A stretch of 64,000 nucleotides of DNA, from assembly GCA_023101885.1 (NCBI GenBank), contig JALPQD010000630.1, positions 138,844 to 202,843 of the forward strand, in the 5' to 3' direction. A program made the position numbers and the translations under genes. A model generated the notes under the pieces. It was not told the origin of the DNA. It saw only the letters and a list, made by a program, of their open reading frames with translations, and searched no databases. Shown one piece after another: positions 47,655 to 60,214 of this stretch (the first letter of the stretch is position 1; every line of letters begins with the position of its first letter). The DNA is from Typhlomys cinereus. Taxonomy: Eukaryota > Chordata > Mammalia > Rodentia > Platacanthomyidae.

Positions 47655-47660
47655 GCTGAA
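46863..47660 (+). mobile_element. B4-type SINE split by LTR-2, with (CA)n
   Basis: 5' part 46863-47107 ('ggggccagagacatgcctcg', 'gatgacctgagtttgatgct', B1-like 'gtagtcccagcacttctat'). 3' part from 47536 ('tatcctctgactttaacatg', 'gcactgtggcactcatg') and a 60-bp CA run (47591-47653). Confidence 0.8.
47108..47535 (+). mobile_element. Solo LTR-2 nested in a B4 SINE
   Basis: 428 bp, TGCTAT...CTGCA. Flanking 5-mers gtcat and gttat match 4/5. Contains 'gttaacttgatagttgaggg', 'cagcccatggtgag', 'ggcaggtggagaagatgg', 'cttggccagacatgctggtc', and 'ataaaaccccttgttctctt'. Confidence 0.87.
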
Positions 47661-48567
47661 TAATTTTTAAATTAGAAATAAACAAGGAGTCAAAATGCAT
47701 ACGAAGCTGTTCCTTAGCTTTGAATGCCAGGCTTCAATCCTTTGATGACACCAAGTAAACTCTTATTCCTCCTTTAAGTCTGGCTTGCATTGTTAGCCCT
47801 TCTGGAAGGTCTCATATCTAGTTCTACATTAAATAATGTCAGTCGCTGTTCTTATTCTTTAGGTTGAAAATTTAGGTCATTACACGTAAATCACCAAACG
47901 GTAATTTACTTTTTATTTCAGAAGATCTTTGACGGTAGGGATGATGTCATATTTATCTCTTTGAACTAATTTTGGGATGGATAGATCTTAGTGTAGTCAG
48001 TAAGTGTTAGTTGGGTAGAGTTGAATGATAACAGGAAATGTTTTCTTGCTTGCGAATTTAACTATATAAAGTCTTACAAATACATAAAATAGCATCACAG
48101 TTAGACATTTAGTAAATGCCTCTTTTATGAAGATAAAATTGCATGAAATCAGGGTCTCCTAGAACAGCCTAGACATATGGCCATATGGTTTCAAAGCTAC
48201 AAACACCAGCAGACTGGGTTTATCTAATTTGACAAAGTGAGGTGCTCATTGGCATTTGAAAGAAATGTCAAACAAAACTTCCACGGGAGGAAGGGGTTGT
48301 TAAAATTAATTTCAGTTGCCAAAGGGAAGTGATTCACTTCCAAGTGATTTGTTCTAGCACAGATCTGGTCTTGTGTTTTCTAGTAATTGGTTTAATACCT
48401 TTGGTGCTACTTGGTTCCTTTACACGTAAGTATGGAAAAATTCACTATTAAAATACTGTGCAAAAAGCATTTATTATAAATATGTACTAATTGAAAAGCT
48501 AGCTTCTCCTAGAGTTTAAATTAGGTCCTTACAAAAATTAAGAGGACCATTAGAACAGAATGATTTA
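47661..48567. other. Unique DNA; L2-like piece
   Basis: 47930-48020 resembles an L2 3' end. 48200-48480 is unique and discussed as a possible conserved element. Confidence 0.35.
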
Positions 48568-48789
48568 GGGCTGGGAATGTAGCTCAGATGGCGAGTGCTT
48601 GCTTACTAAGGAGAAAGCCCTGGGCTTCATATCCAGAACTGCATAAAATGGGCATGCTGGCTCCCACCAGCAATCCCAGAAATCAGGCGTGGAGACAGAG
48701 GTTCAGAAGTTCAAGGTCATCCTTGGCAACATAATGAATTTGAAGTAAGCCTGGGCTACAGGAGACCCAGTCTAAAAAAAAAAAAAAAG
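48568..48789 (+). mobile_element. B4-type SINE (ID+B1)
   Basis: ID head 'gggctgggaatgtagctcag', 'ccctgggcttcatatccag', then a B1-like body 'gaggttcagaagttcaaggt', 'aagcctgggctacaggagac', and A15. Confidence 0.85.
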
Positions 48790-49105
48790 TGGGGTAGCTG
48801 AGGAGATGGCTTGCTGTGCAAGCAGAAGTTCTGATCTTCAGATCTCAGGGGAAATGCTGAGTGGGTATGTGGCCCATCTGTAATTCCAACCTTGGACTGT
48901 GAATCCCCAAAGTAAAGTGGCCAACCAGACTAGACGTACTGGCAAGCTCCAAAATTTCATTACAGATCCTGCTTTAAAAAAGAAAAAAAAAAATAAGATG
49001 GAGCCGTGATTGTGGATGCTTTCCTTTATCAACCTCAGGACTCCGCACACGTGTACACAGAGCTTCACTTGCATGAGTGCAAACACATAAACACGTGAAA
49101 ATGGA
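48790..49105 (+). mobile_element. Second ID/B4-type SINE in tandem
   Basis: 'ggtagctgaggagatggctt', 'ctgatcttcagatctcaggg', 'ccatctgtaattccaacctt', 'caagctccaaaatttcatta', A-rich, then 'catgagtgcaaacacataaa'. It starts directly after the poly(A) of the previous SINE, a common insertion site. Confidence 0.65.
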
Positions 49106-49984
49106 AAAAGACATTAAACTAACAGAAAATTTTAGGACTAAAACAATGTAGGTGACATGCAGCAATAGTGGCTGGAACCAAATGTTGCTAAGCTGGAGAA
49201 ATTTCAGAGCATTTTATCAATTCATTTGTTCACTCAACAAACTTACATTGAAGCTCATCAAGAACAATGCCATGGTTATTTCACAGTAGGATTCCTCCAG
49301 AAAGTGCTAGAAAGGATGTCCCAACAGCTTAAAAAAAGTTAATTTCCTTCTTTGAGAACTTGACTGAACGCTACAACTCCTTTTGATTAGTGAGGCATAA
49401 AATAAGATGCCACAGGGTTGTTAGTGAGATGGTTAAAGTCTAACTCTATCCCAGGCAAATTGGATTAACTCTGACATTATTTCCCTAATTGCATGCATCA
49501 TAGCAAGCAAAACTTAATCTATGGAGAAGCCCAGGAGTTATCAAGAGTTGTGTGTGTGATTTTCAGATCTGTGCGTGTTTGCTAATGAGCTATACTAGAG
49601 CAAAAACAGGCAATTAAGTTACGATCTGGCTCCTTCTTAATTTTTTCCCTTGTTTCAAAGAACCTCAGGAGCAGACAACTGACAGTAGATGTGCATCTAA
49701 ACCAACAAGCTATCAGTATAATTTTGCCCTTTTATGTGTGCAAGGTAACAAACATGCCAAAAAGGATAAGTTATGGATTCTATTTCACAGAGCTTCAAAG
49801 AATGAAGTGTGCTCATGAGAGTTGTTGAATATGACACAGATTGCAAACCCAGGGACAGCTACTTGGCTTGAGGAAGTGGGAAGAACTTCAAAAGGCCTTG
49901 GGTGAGGGGATCTTAGGAGAGGAATGGGAGGAAGGGTGATGCAGTGTGGGTACCAATGAGGAGGGGGAAATGCAAGTGATTTAT
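49106..49984. other. Unique DNA, possible conserved element
   Basis: No repeat recognised; 49420-49660 is discussed in the findings. Confidence 0.35.
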
Positions 49985-49997
49985 AAAACAGGGACAG

Positions 49998-50141
49998 GGG
50001 CTGGAGAGATGGTTCAGGGGTTAAGACCCTCCATCACATCCCAGGTTTCACGTAAAAATGCCAGGCAGAAACGGCAGCAGCCTGCACTGCTTGCCCTGAG
50101 AAATCCCAGAGAGAAGCAAGAAGGAGGTAGAAGCAATTGAG

Positions 50142-50217
<76 letters not shown>

Positions 50218-50258
50218 AATAAGTAAATAAATAAATGAAGTTAAAAAAGAAAGAAAAG
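49998..50258 (+). mobile_element. SINE-B with (GA)n
   Basis: 'gggctggagagatggttcag', body 'aaaaatgccaggcagaaacg', 'gagaaatcccagagagaagc', CA then a 58-bp GA run (50157-50214), AATA-rich tail. Duplication 'aaaacagggacag' / 'aaaatagggacag' (49985-49997, 50259-50271). Confidence 0.88.
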
Positions 50259-50427
50259 AAAATAGGGACAGATCTCTGCCACAGCACAGAACCGAGGTTC
50301 CATGCTGGAGTTTGCTGCCTGAATTAGATGGTAGAGCATACATTTCTTGGTCTGAATTCACTTTGAAAACTTAAAAAATGGGTGGAATTCACATCACAAG
50401 GGTGGACTTTTGATAGTATCTTAAAAA

Positions 50428-50584
50428 TTGGAGGCCTGTGAGATGGCTCAGCAGATAGGAGGCATTGCCCAGTAAGCCAGATGACCTGAGTTTAATCTCC
50501 AGAGCCCATATGGTGGGAGCAGACCTGGCTCCAGAAAGTTGTCCTCTGATCTCTACAGATGTACATTTGCACTCACATACACAT

Positions 50585-50627
<43 letters not shown>

Positions 50628-50640
50628 AAGTAAACATTTT
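50428..50640 (+). mobile_element. ID/B4-type SINE with (CA)n
   Basis: 'ggcctgtgagatggctcagc', 'gatgacctgagtttaatctc', 'gttgtcctctgatctctaca', CA run 50586-50622, 'aaaataag' tail. Confidence 0.78.
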
Positions 50641-51452
50641 TTTTAAAATTGAAAAGTCTGTGTGTGTGCATGGGTGTATCATGGGAGTTAGTTCTTTCCT
50701 TCAGATACAGGGTCTTAGGGATCACTTTATCCACTGTGTTATCTTGCCAGCCTACTCCATCTTATTTTTGAGGCAGGGTCTCTCACTGATCTTGGAAGTC
50801 AGTGATTCAGGTAGGTTAGCTGGCCAATGAGTTCCAGATATGTAACTGGCCCCCATCCCCCCCAGCTTCGTGGTTAAAGATTCATGCCTCTGCCCCTGCC
50901 TTTGTATGGGTGCCAGGGATCTCGTGGTGAGCACTTTATTGACGGAGCCAACTCACTGCCTCCTAAGAGGATTTAATTTGTCAGCATTTACTAGGTTCTA
51001 TTACAGTAACAAACATTTTCCAAATATTAGCGGCTTACCTCAAAAAGTTTTATTTCTCATCTTTATTGCATGTCATCTACAGTCTTCTGTGACTATGTGC
51101 CATGTGCCTTCTATGTTTTAAGACCCAGGAGACCCACAACAAGGATACAGCATTCTCATGGCAGTGGACAGAGGGAGACAATACATTTGGTTAAAACTTG
51201 TCACATGTCAACTCTGTGTAGGGAAGAGAGAATCCTACCTTAAGGGATGGATGCTCGGTGACCAAGAACTTAGAATATAAGCTCCAAGTGTATTTGAAAG
51301 TAATTCTCTCCTGTTTTGGGGTTCATTGGGAGTGAGAAGAGAAGGGCCTTGAACAGTAGTTACAAAATACCATGACCGACATTAAGTTCTACACGCACAT
51401 GAAACATACACGCATACATGCGCACGTGCATGCACGCGCACACACACACATA

Positions 51453-51491
<39 letters not shown>

Positions 51492-51974
51492 ACACACACA
51501 CAAACTTTCAAAAAAACACCTCTTAAAACTAAGAAAAGAAGTCTGGGAAACAGAGTTGTCACCTACGCCCTCCCAAGAGGCGTGGCACTGAACTGGACGG
51601 AAGCTGACAGAGGAGGAGGAAAAGGTTGGCTTCCTTTGCTCCTGTCTTTATTTACAGCAAAGGATAGCACACTTGGTCACCTTGGAAACAACCAACAAAG
51701 GCAGTATGTAAAGCTGCAAGAAATCCCTGTCTTCTCTCTCAGAGGTGCCCGGACTAAGCAGTGGGTGGGGAACCCTGCCACTCAACTGCCCTGAGTGCTG
51801 AGCACTGTAGAGTCAGGCAGGTTGTTTGGCCTTTGATGGTCATGGCTGACTATATAATATGTGCCTTCTTGCTCTTTGCATTCAAAGATGATGCTGTTGA
51901 CTGGGGAGAGGGTTGGCTGCAGTGTCCAAACCTCTGACTTACACTGGATAGTAAGTTTCTCTACTGCATGGCGA
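50641..51974. other. Unassigned; (CA)n at 51436-51502
   Basis: Includes a long CA/CATA microsatellite (51400-51502), probably a SINE tail. The 140-residue ORF at 51372-51794 starts inside this microsatellite (Thr/His runs) and is not called as a gene. Confidence 0.4.
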
Positions 51975-52630
51975 TTCTTTTTTATTATTATTTTTTAATT
52001 TTTATACTTTTACAAACATATTGAGTATTCACCCCAGGTTTCCTCCCTTCCCCCTCCCCTCCATCTTCTTTTCTTTCACCATTCCCTCCTACTCCCTCCT
52101 ATCCTTTTGCCTGTATGCTTTTATGGACCCCAGGGTTCACTCTGGCTTCTCTACTCCTTTGGGTGCTCAGGTCTTCATGCATATCAAGTTACCTCTCTTC
52201 AGGCCATCCTATTAATATGTGCATTTTCCCCTCACTCATTCAGTTTTTAGACTCAAAGTTTTCCACTGTAAGTTCCCATTCTATGGGTATAATAACAGCT
52301 ACCTACAGAGCAGTTTGATGTACTGTCTTCCTACCTATAGTTTATTGGCTCTCTTCCTTATTGATCTTTTTCCTTCCCTTTTTTAGGTTCTTGTTCTAGT
52401 TTACAGTAACAGGGATGTGTACCATTCTGACAAGCGGGTCTTGAATCCAATCAGAAAGCTGTTGTTTGTCTCCTTGATACTCATGCCACTATTACACTGG
52501 TGGTCACCTGTTGCCATGGTGATTTATATTCAACTTACAGATCTCATATGTATGGTGATTCTTGATATGTCTTATTTCAGTGAATGCTTTTGCAGCCTAT
52601 TCCACTTCTGTTCAGAAGAAAATAAAACAA
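51975..52630 (-). mobile_element. L1 3' end, minus strand
   Basis: T-rich start, C/T tract (reverse purine tract), 'tttgggtgctcaggtcttca', then 'gttcttgttctagtttacag', 'gatgtgtaccattctgacaa', 'ctcatgccactattacactg'. All match rodent L1 3' UTR text in reverse order. Confidence 0.7.
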
Positions 52631-53159
52631 ACAGGTGGATTTTGCCATCATTCTCAAAATCATCTTTTTGTTATTCCTTGCATATGTTTAACTACTAATA
52701 TTCTCTTGCATTTGAATACTAATTAGTATGCAAACTGTAACTAGTAAGATTCTTCCAGAAGCTGAATGTATTCCTATCATCAACTGGGAAGTTTGTATTA
52801 ATTAAAGTCATCTTGAAGGCTTGATGTGATTTCTCATGTCATGTTAGATATCACACTGGTACTATCCAAAATGTTTTTGGTCTTTCAAATAGGGTTTTGA
52901 AATTAGACTTTCTAGAAATCTAAGTAACATAACACAACAGATCAGCACATCTTTAAGCATCTGTAATCTCTATATTCCTCAACATTTGAATGACTGGAGA
53001 AGCCCTTCTCAGATGACTGCTCATAAATTGTAGCAAATTTTATTTGTATTTTGAATACTAATAATACTTGTATCTCTTTGAATACTAATTTCAGAGTATT
53101 AATGTCTCCCTATATAATATGGTTTAATAGCAATGACAAGAGATTGAAGAAAACTTGAA

Positions 53160-53235
53160 AACTTTTGGTCTCAGTGTGGCCATTTATGTGACTAGAGATG
53201 AGTTACTTAATTATTCACAGCCTCGGTTTATTTAT
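53160..53235 (+). repeat. MIR core fragment
   Basis: 'tatgtgactagagatgagtt', 'acttaattattcacagcctc', 'ggtttatttatttgtaa' correspond to the MIR 'gtgaccttgggcaagttact...cctcggtttcctcatctgtaa' core. Confidence 0.6.
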
Positions 53236-53589
53236 TTGTAACCCTGATTCTTACTGAACCCTCTCGGCACAGAATTCCAAAGAGTCATTAGAGCTGACAC
53301 TGAAGTTGAAGTCTTGTGTATGACTCCAGATCTAAATACGAAAAGACTGTGTGAAAATACATTACAAAATGTCCTATATTCATTTAAAGGTGTTATTGTT
53401 GCTACTATTATTACTTTAATTAGTTGCATTATTACAGAAAATTTGTGCAAATTCTATTCAGACTAGATGAGATGCTGATGTTGATTCGTATCTTGCCAAT
53501 ACTACTTGCAGTGGTTACTGCAACAGTACATGTGAATGGAGATGACTCTTGGCATTTTTAAAGTAAGCATATATTGCGAAAGCGGCTTC

Positions 53590-53765
53590 AAAATACAGAG
53601 TAAAGACCTTGGAAACACAGAGATTTGAATATGAATCTTGGCTTTTAACATATGAATACAAGCCATCACTCAGCCTTCTGAACTCTTGTCTATGAAGTGG
53701 GATGTATAACCAATCTCCTCCTAAGGTTGCTGGAAATTTTAAATTAATCGAATAAAAACTCTGAT
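53590..53765 (+). repeat. MIR
   Basis: 'agatttgaatatgaatcttg', 'gccatcactcagccttctga', 'tctatgaagtgggatgtata', 'ctcctaaggttgctgg' follow the MIR order from the B box to the 3' end. Confidence 0.65.
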
Positions 53766-54899
53766 TCATAAACTGTGCTGTACAAATACTAGCTCCCAAG
53801 ACTAAAAACTTAGTTTGTGACAAGCATTCCAGGACTTTTGATTTGCTTTCTATTTTATCAAAAGTTGGATAAACTTTAAGAGTCAGAAAGTATGTTCAGT
53901 CAGAAACAATATGTTCTTAGTGAAAGGGATTGAGTGACTGTACTTACATAACCATCATCTTCTTTCGAAAAATAAATATGAGGAGTCCAGTCCTCCATAT
54001 GTGAGAACTGCTCTCTTTGTCATGTGAGAGATGATCCCTTTTTATTTAAAACTATTAGGAAATTTCAAGGAATCAATATAACTCAAAAACTTCTAATTCT
54101 ATGTAGACTACATTAATCAGCAAAAGTGATATGACTCAGAATAATATACTTCTAATTTGTGCTAATATCTGTGTGTTACACACATACAATGCATGATCAT
54201 GTAGATGAGATTTCTGCAAAATTCCTCTGGAAAAATACATGTGACACTTTCCAGAGAGATTGATGACTGCATTCTGAGTACTTCAATAGGAAGACAGCCA
54301 ATGCCTGACTGACACTTCTATTTCCACCCCTAAAGATTAGAGTTTCTTTTGAAGCTATAACTTGAGTAGTTTTCTTCTGCACCATTACCATTGCTCATTT
54401 GTCTGTTTTCTCTAGGCCAAATGTGTCATCTTTCTAGATAGTTCCTAATTTATAGTAATAGCTCAACTTACAGTTTTCAACTATATGATGATATAATAGT
54501 GAAAGACATTCAGTAGAAGTCATGCTTCAAAATTTGAATTTTGATCTTTCCCCCAGATAGAGTTACGTGGTAAGGAATTATCAGCCAAATAATTTTCCTG
54601 CATCTCGGTTCTAGACATGGTGTCAGTGCCATTCATTTCTACCATGATCACTGGGAGTATGGCCAACCTAGGAACTCATGCAGTAATCCAACAGGGACAC
54701 TTCCAGAGAACAGGAGGAAGCCAGAGCCACCAATACACCTGGTAACAAGGTTACTGTCTGTGCACCATGGAGGACCCTCCCAGACCTAGTCCCACTAATC
54801 AAGGTTCTAAAGACAACCCAGCAGAACTAGAGAGTGCACACACACTGTGCAGTCTTGGGAATAGACCTGTGACTATGATCTCTATTATAGACTCAGAAT

Positions 54900-56330
54900 C
54901 AGCCACATGACCTAGATCGGGCACCTCTCAATTTTGACTCCAGAGGCAATTCCTTAAGCTCCAGAAACCTAACAGAAACAAACCTTTAACTTTCTGAAAA
55001 TAGTCCTAAGAATGAAAGAAGGGCTGTTTCTGTAAGTGCACAGGCATCAATGCAGGGCTACTGAAATAACGAGGAAGTAGACAAACATGAAACCACTGAG
55101 AGAAAGTAAAAGCTCTGATAATTTACTCCCCAAAGAAATGGTAATAGACAAATTTACTAAAAAGAATTCAAATTATTAATTTTTAAAGGAGTTTGATAAG
55201 ATGCAAAAAAGGAAACAGGCAATTAAATGAAATTAAGAAAATAGTGAATGAACAAAATGAGTTTAATAAGGAAGTACTAATGAAAATAATTAAGTAGCAA
55301 TCCTGACATTGAAAAATATAGTGGTAGAATTGAAATTTCATTAGAGAATTTCCATAGTAGACTCAATCTGAACAGCCAATGAGTGAACTCACATAAAATG
55401 AACAATCAGAAGAACAAAAATAAATAAACTGAAAAAGAATGATGAGAATATAAGGAATTTACATATAGGATATCACCAAATGTATAAATATGAAGGACAT
55501 ACTCAGGAGAAGAGAAAGACAAGGAGGAAGAAAGCTCTAAGACACATTATAATTAAATTGAGAAATGGAGAAGGCAGAGAGAATCTTGAGAATGTAAAGC
55601 GCAAAACTCATCACATAAAGGTAACCCATTGACTTCTCCATTGAAACTCTGCAAGCCAAGAGGAGATGGGGCAACACATTCAATGTACTGAAAGAAAAAA
55701 ATTAAAAACCAAGAATACTACACCTAGTAAACATATCATTAAAAAAGGAAGAAAAGACTAAGTCATGCCAACGATAGACACTAGTTGAGAGAATGCATTA
55801 TTTTATAAGAAAAACTAAAGAGAGTTCTTTAATAGAAATAGAAGCACAATAAGAAACTATATGAAAATATATGATAAATACATAGATGAATTCCCAAAAC
55901 TCTAATACTGTATCAGTGATACATAAATCAACTCTGCTATAGTATAAATGTTAAAAGACAAATATACTAAAATAATTGTTGCTGTAAATTATCACTTGAT
56001 ACGTACATACTAAAAACCAATATGAAGTGTGTGACATCAATAGCATCTTAAGGGAGTAAAAGTGTAGACTCTCTGAACCTGGAGGCAAATTACTAAATTA
56101 GATTATCACGACTGATGATCTGTGCAAGCCTCGTGGTAACCACAACGGGAAAAACAGCCTTCTGGTAAATACACAAAGACAGAATTAAAGCATCTCATCA
56201 CAAACTATGACAAATCACAGAGAAACGCACTGAGCTGAGAAGAAAGCACAAAATTCTACCAAAACCAGTGAAAGATATTAAGAAAATGGCAATAATGCTA
56301 AGGATGTTGGCTCAATAGTTACCTAGAGCA
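54900..56330 (+). mobile_element. Ancient L1, ORF1/inter-ORF region (L1M/HAL1-like)
   Basis: Diagnostic pieces: 'gcaagccaagaggagatggg' followed by 'attcaatgtactgaaag' and 'aaccaagaatactacaccta' with 'gtaaacatatcatt'. A-rich coding-strand composition runs throughout. All frames are broken by stops. Confidence 0.65.
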
Positions 56331-57026
56331 CTTGGTGCTAGGTGCAGTCTAAAAACACACACATTCAGAAATATAGCAATACAAAGTCCTTATTCATTAA
56401 TAATTATTTAAATATAAATGGATTAAATCATTCACCAAAAAAAAAAAAAAATCAAAATATCTTGGAAAAAAGCAGGACTTCAAGACATGGTACCTACCAG
56501 AGACTCATTTTAGCCTTAAGGACAAAATGGAAAGTGATAGGTTGGAAAAAGACATTTAAGGCAAATGGTATATTTAAAACAGAGAAAATGAACTTCAAAT
56601 AAAAGAAAGACAAATCATTACATTGTGATGAAGGAGTCAGTTTATCAAGATATTACAATTTTAAATGTAGATACACCCTTAGAACACCTAAATGTATAAA
56701 GAACTGAATAAGATAGTGATTTGTGATATCAATAATCCACTGTTAATAATGTATAGCTCATTCAGATAGAAAAATCATCTGAGAGAAATGGTTGATTAGA
56801 ACAATGCTCTAGACCAAATGGGCCAATCGGACACACAGAACATTCTATCCAAAGGTAGCAAAATCCATGTTATTCTTAAGGACACAGAGAACATACTCAA
56901 GGAAAAAAGGCTTAACTAATTTAAGAAGACTAAAATCATGTCAAATATATTTTCTGACTATAATTGGAAGGAACTTGAAATGAATTCCAGTATGAATTCT
57001 GGAACAGTCATAAAGACATTACGATC

Positions 57027-58079
57027 CCCAAACCCAGAAAGTTAAGCGCCGTATGTACTCCCTAATAGGTGGCTCCTAGTACCAAACTCACCCAGCCCAC
57101 ATTGAGACACTCAAGGGTAAACCTATGTAATACGGTAATTGCAAGGATTGTGAACAGGAGGGATGGGGTTGGAGGGCCACACCAGACACAAGGAGAGAGG
57201 GGACCATGTTACAGCAGAGAAAATCGGCCTTCAAGGAATGCAAGTAAGTAATGTGACACTTGGTTAAGTTCACGGATGTTCGTTCCTGATCATGTACAAC
57301 TGAGGGGGTATGATCTCACCAGAAGGGGAGGGCATATAGTCTGGCAGATGAAAAGTGATCATTTTGCAAATGGGTGACTGATCCCTCCCTCACCGAGGTT
57401 TCCTGCTTGTATTACATTTACCCTTGAATGTGCTATTATAACAAGACTCCAGTTTAACAGTTTTTTGTCTCTGACCAGGGGGTGACATACAGTGCCCATC
57501 AGGATGGAGTGAAGGGCATTGCAGGAGCAGCAAAACTGCAAAAGAAAATCAACAAACCACAATCCAGAACTTCAGAGACTCTATATCATCCACATAGAAC
57601 TAGGCCAGCCTAATCTCCCCCCATCCTGAAGCTCAGGGACATTTGCGGAAGAGGGGACGGTAAGATTGTAAGAGCAAAAGATGGGGGGAGCAATGATTTG
57701 AAGAGTCTCCACACTAGTTAGGGCTGAAGCAACCATAATAGGACTTTGAATGCCCTGCGCAATGTCCAACACACTATTGACCTCACAAAGTCTAGCATCT
57801 GCTAAAGGCACCAAGATCCTGGAGGCAAGGGATTGACAGCCACAGTAGTGTTCCTATGCTTAAGGGGAACAAGGCCACTGGGTCCTTGTACGTTATCGGA
57901 GAGGAGGGTCCAGAGGAGAGTCAGGCATGCACAATAAAGGACTCTCTGGGAATTGGGGGGGAGGCACTGGGAGATGGGGAGGGAGGGAGGGGCAACAGGG
58001 GGCTGGGGGGGAGGGGGGAAGGGAACTGGTCTACCTATTAAGTTTGTATGAGCGGAAATAATAATAAAAATGTTAAAAA
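57027..58079 (+). mobile_element. Younger L1 3' UTR inserted in the ancient L1
   Basis: About 1.05 kb ending in a G-rich purine tract (57950-58025), 'taagtttgtatgagcgg', 'aataataataaaaatg' and poly(A). Target duplication 'aaagacattacgatc' / 'aaagacattatgatc' (57012-57026, 58080-58094). The outer L1 sequence continues directly across. ORFs of 60-77 residues inside are not conserved. Confidence 0.88.
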
Positions 58080-58151
58080 AAAGACATTATGATCAAGCAA
58101 AATGTCTCTGAACAACCAACAGATCATAGAAGAAATAGAAAAGAAATTCTA

Positions 58152-58230
58152 AAGACTGGGGATATAGTTCAGGTGATAAAGTATTTGTCTGAAACATCTA
58201 GGGTTCGGTCCCTATATGGGAGGAAAAAAG
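58152..58230 (+). mobile_element. ID SINE
   Basis: 'aaagactggggatatagttc', 'ctagggttcggtccctatat' and an A-rich tail match ID/BC1. Inserted in the L1 ORF2 remnant. Confidence 0.8.
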
Positions 58231-58639
58231 AGAAAATTTGAAAATATATTGAGACAAATGAAAATGGAAACACAACATATTTAAAAAGTAGTTCAAAGTT
58301 CTAAAGAAGTTGTAGCAATAAATACACATCATAAAAGAAGGAAAAGCTGCTTCCTGACAGGCTATGAAGTGAGCAACTTTCCTTTGCTATACATCTCTGA
58401 TACCATGATGTCCTATCCAAGCATATGGGACCACACAAGAACAGGATGAATCTTCTAAATTCATGTTCTTAGCTTGGGTGTCAATGATTGGAACAAAATG
58501 TCACTGTAGGCTGATAAACAGATGGTTCTCTCGAGCTACTGTCCCTGACATCTGAAATGAAAGAATAGGTGAAATTTACCTCAGTTGGTTGACACAGACT
58601 ACTGTTGAAGGTTGAGCATGCAACAATAAGAATGATTTG

Positions 58640-58690
58640 ATGGTCTAGAAGGATAGCTCAGTCAGTAAACTGCTTTTCATGCAAGCATGA

Positions 58691-58732
<42 letters not shown>

Positions 58733-58852
58733 TAATCCCAACACTGAGAAGGTGGAATCAAGTGGATGTCTTAGACTTGCTGGCCAAACAGTCTAATATA
58801 TTCAGTGAGTTCCAAGCCAGTAAGACACACACACACACACACACACACACAT

Positions 58853-58886
<34 letters not shown>

Positions 58887-58910
58887 ACACACACACACAC
58901 ACACCCCACA
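58640..58910 (+). mobile_element. B4-type SINE with (GA)n and (CA)n
   Basis: 'ctagaaggatagctcagtca', GA run 58690-58728, B1-like 'ataatcccaacactgagaag', 'tgagttccaagccagtaaga', CA run 58827-58904. Confidence 0.75.
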
Positions 58911-59097
58911 CAATTTTATTTTAAAAGCAGCAGAAACAATTATAAATAAAATATGTTTAAAATTTCTACCAGAGGTACAGTTTCACATAACTCAGGAAGC
59001 ATCACTAATACAGATGACAGTGTAGATTTCTCCTCGGAATTATGTAATCTACCACTTTCTATTTACAAGTATCTCTAAGACTTTTGGCTGAATTCTT

Positions 59098-59359
59098 TTT
59101 TTTTTTAAATTTTTTTAAAATTATTATTTATTCAACTGTGCACATGTGCGTGTGTGTGTGTGTAGAACCACGGACGAACTCGCGAACCACCACGGACGCC
59201 TCCACTTCCTCTGCCCCGGGATTCACAGGCTCCGCCCTACCAGGGCCAGAAGCGCAGGCCGCCCCCGCTTCCGCCTGGCGTCTATACGTGGGATCTGGGA
59301 TCCGAACTCAGGACCTTCCGCCTGCAAGGCGGAGGCTTAACCTTTGAGCCACCTCTCCA
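59098..59359 (-). mobile_element. SINE-A, minus strand
   Basis: High-CpG copy: 'attattcaactgtgcac', GT run, 'accacggacgaactcgcgaa', 'gaggcttaacctttgagcca'. Target duplication 'ttggctgaattctt' (59084-59097, 59360-59373). Confidence 0.93.
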
Positions 59360-59735
59360 TTGGCTGAATTCTTAAAATGATTCCTATGAGCTATGTTTTT
59401 CAAATTTGCTTGTTTTTCCTATTTTCCAGTTCAGTTCTTATTTCCATGCCTTTCCCCCTTCCCGGAAAAAAAAGCAAGGGTATTTTTCAGAAAAAAATAA
59501 GGAGGAAAAGAAGGTGAAGGAGGAACTACTGATCAAATGAACAATGTCATGTCATACTCTAAGGAACTAGAAAAAGAACAAACTAAGACAAAAATCAGTA
59601 TACATGACAAAATAATGAAGATGGAAGTATAAATAAGTGAGAGACTCAAAAGACACTAGAAAAGATCAATGGGATTAAAGGATAGCAAAATGGACAAACC
59701 ATCAGGCTGACTAAGATTTAAAAAAAGAGAGAGAG

Positions 59736-59999
59736 GGCTGGAGAAATAGCTCAGGGGTTAAGACTCTGCCTCACAAGCAGAAGGTCCTGAGTTCGGATCC
59801 CAGATCCACGGAAAAACACCAGGCGGAAACAGCTGCGGCCTGCACTTCCGGCCCTGGTAAGAGGAGCCTGGGAAATCCCAGAGTGAAGCAAAAGGAGGTA
59901 GAAGCAATCCAAGATAATTTCTAAGGTCACCCTTGGTCCTCCAAAGGGACACACAGTGCTCTCTGATACACACTAAATAAATAAATAAATATATAAATA
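59736..59999 (+). mobile_element. SINE-B
   Basis: Clean copy: 'ggctggagaaatagctcagg', 'gagttcggatcccag', 'aacaccaggcggaaacagc', 'aatccaagataatttctaag', 'cacacagtgctctctgatac', AAATA tail. Duplication 'aaaaaaagagagaga' on both sides (from 59720 and 60000). Confidence 0.9.
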
Positions 60000-60172
60000 A
60001 AAAAAAGAGAGAGAATATTGTTCTCTGCACTCTGGTTAACTGAGAGGTAACAGGTAACTACCTCAGACTCCAGTTGCTATGGACTACTGGAATCCCAAGT
60101 TAATAGGGGAGAAAGGCAGAAAGAGAGAGAGATAACTCAAGAAATCACAAAAGATGAGATATTGCAACTGAT

Positions 60173-60175
<3 letters not shown>

Positions 60176-60212
<37 letters not shown>
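60176..60212 (+). repeat. (CA)n microsatellite
   Basis: Pure CA run of about 37 bp just before the resumed L1 ORF2 text. Confidence 0.9.

Positions 60213-60214
<2 letters not shown>

Larger units (their letters stand above)
52631..54899. other. Unique AT-rich DNA with MIR pieces
   Basis: Apart from two MIR remnants (listed), no gene or transposon recognised. Confidence 0.4.

Noticed and set aside
51372..51794. 140-residue ORF
   Set aside because: Begins in a CA microsatellite giving Thr/His runs; no homology recognised in the rest.
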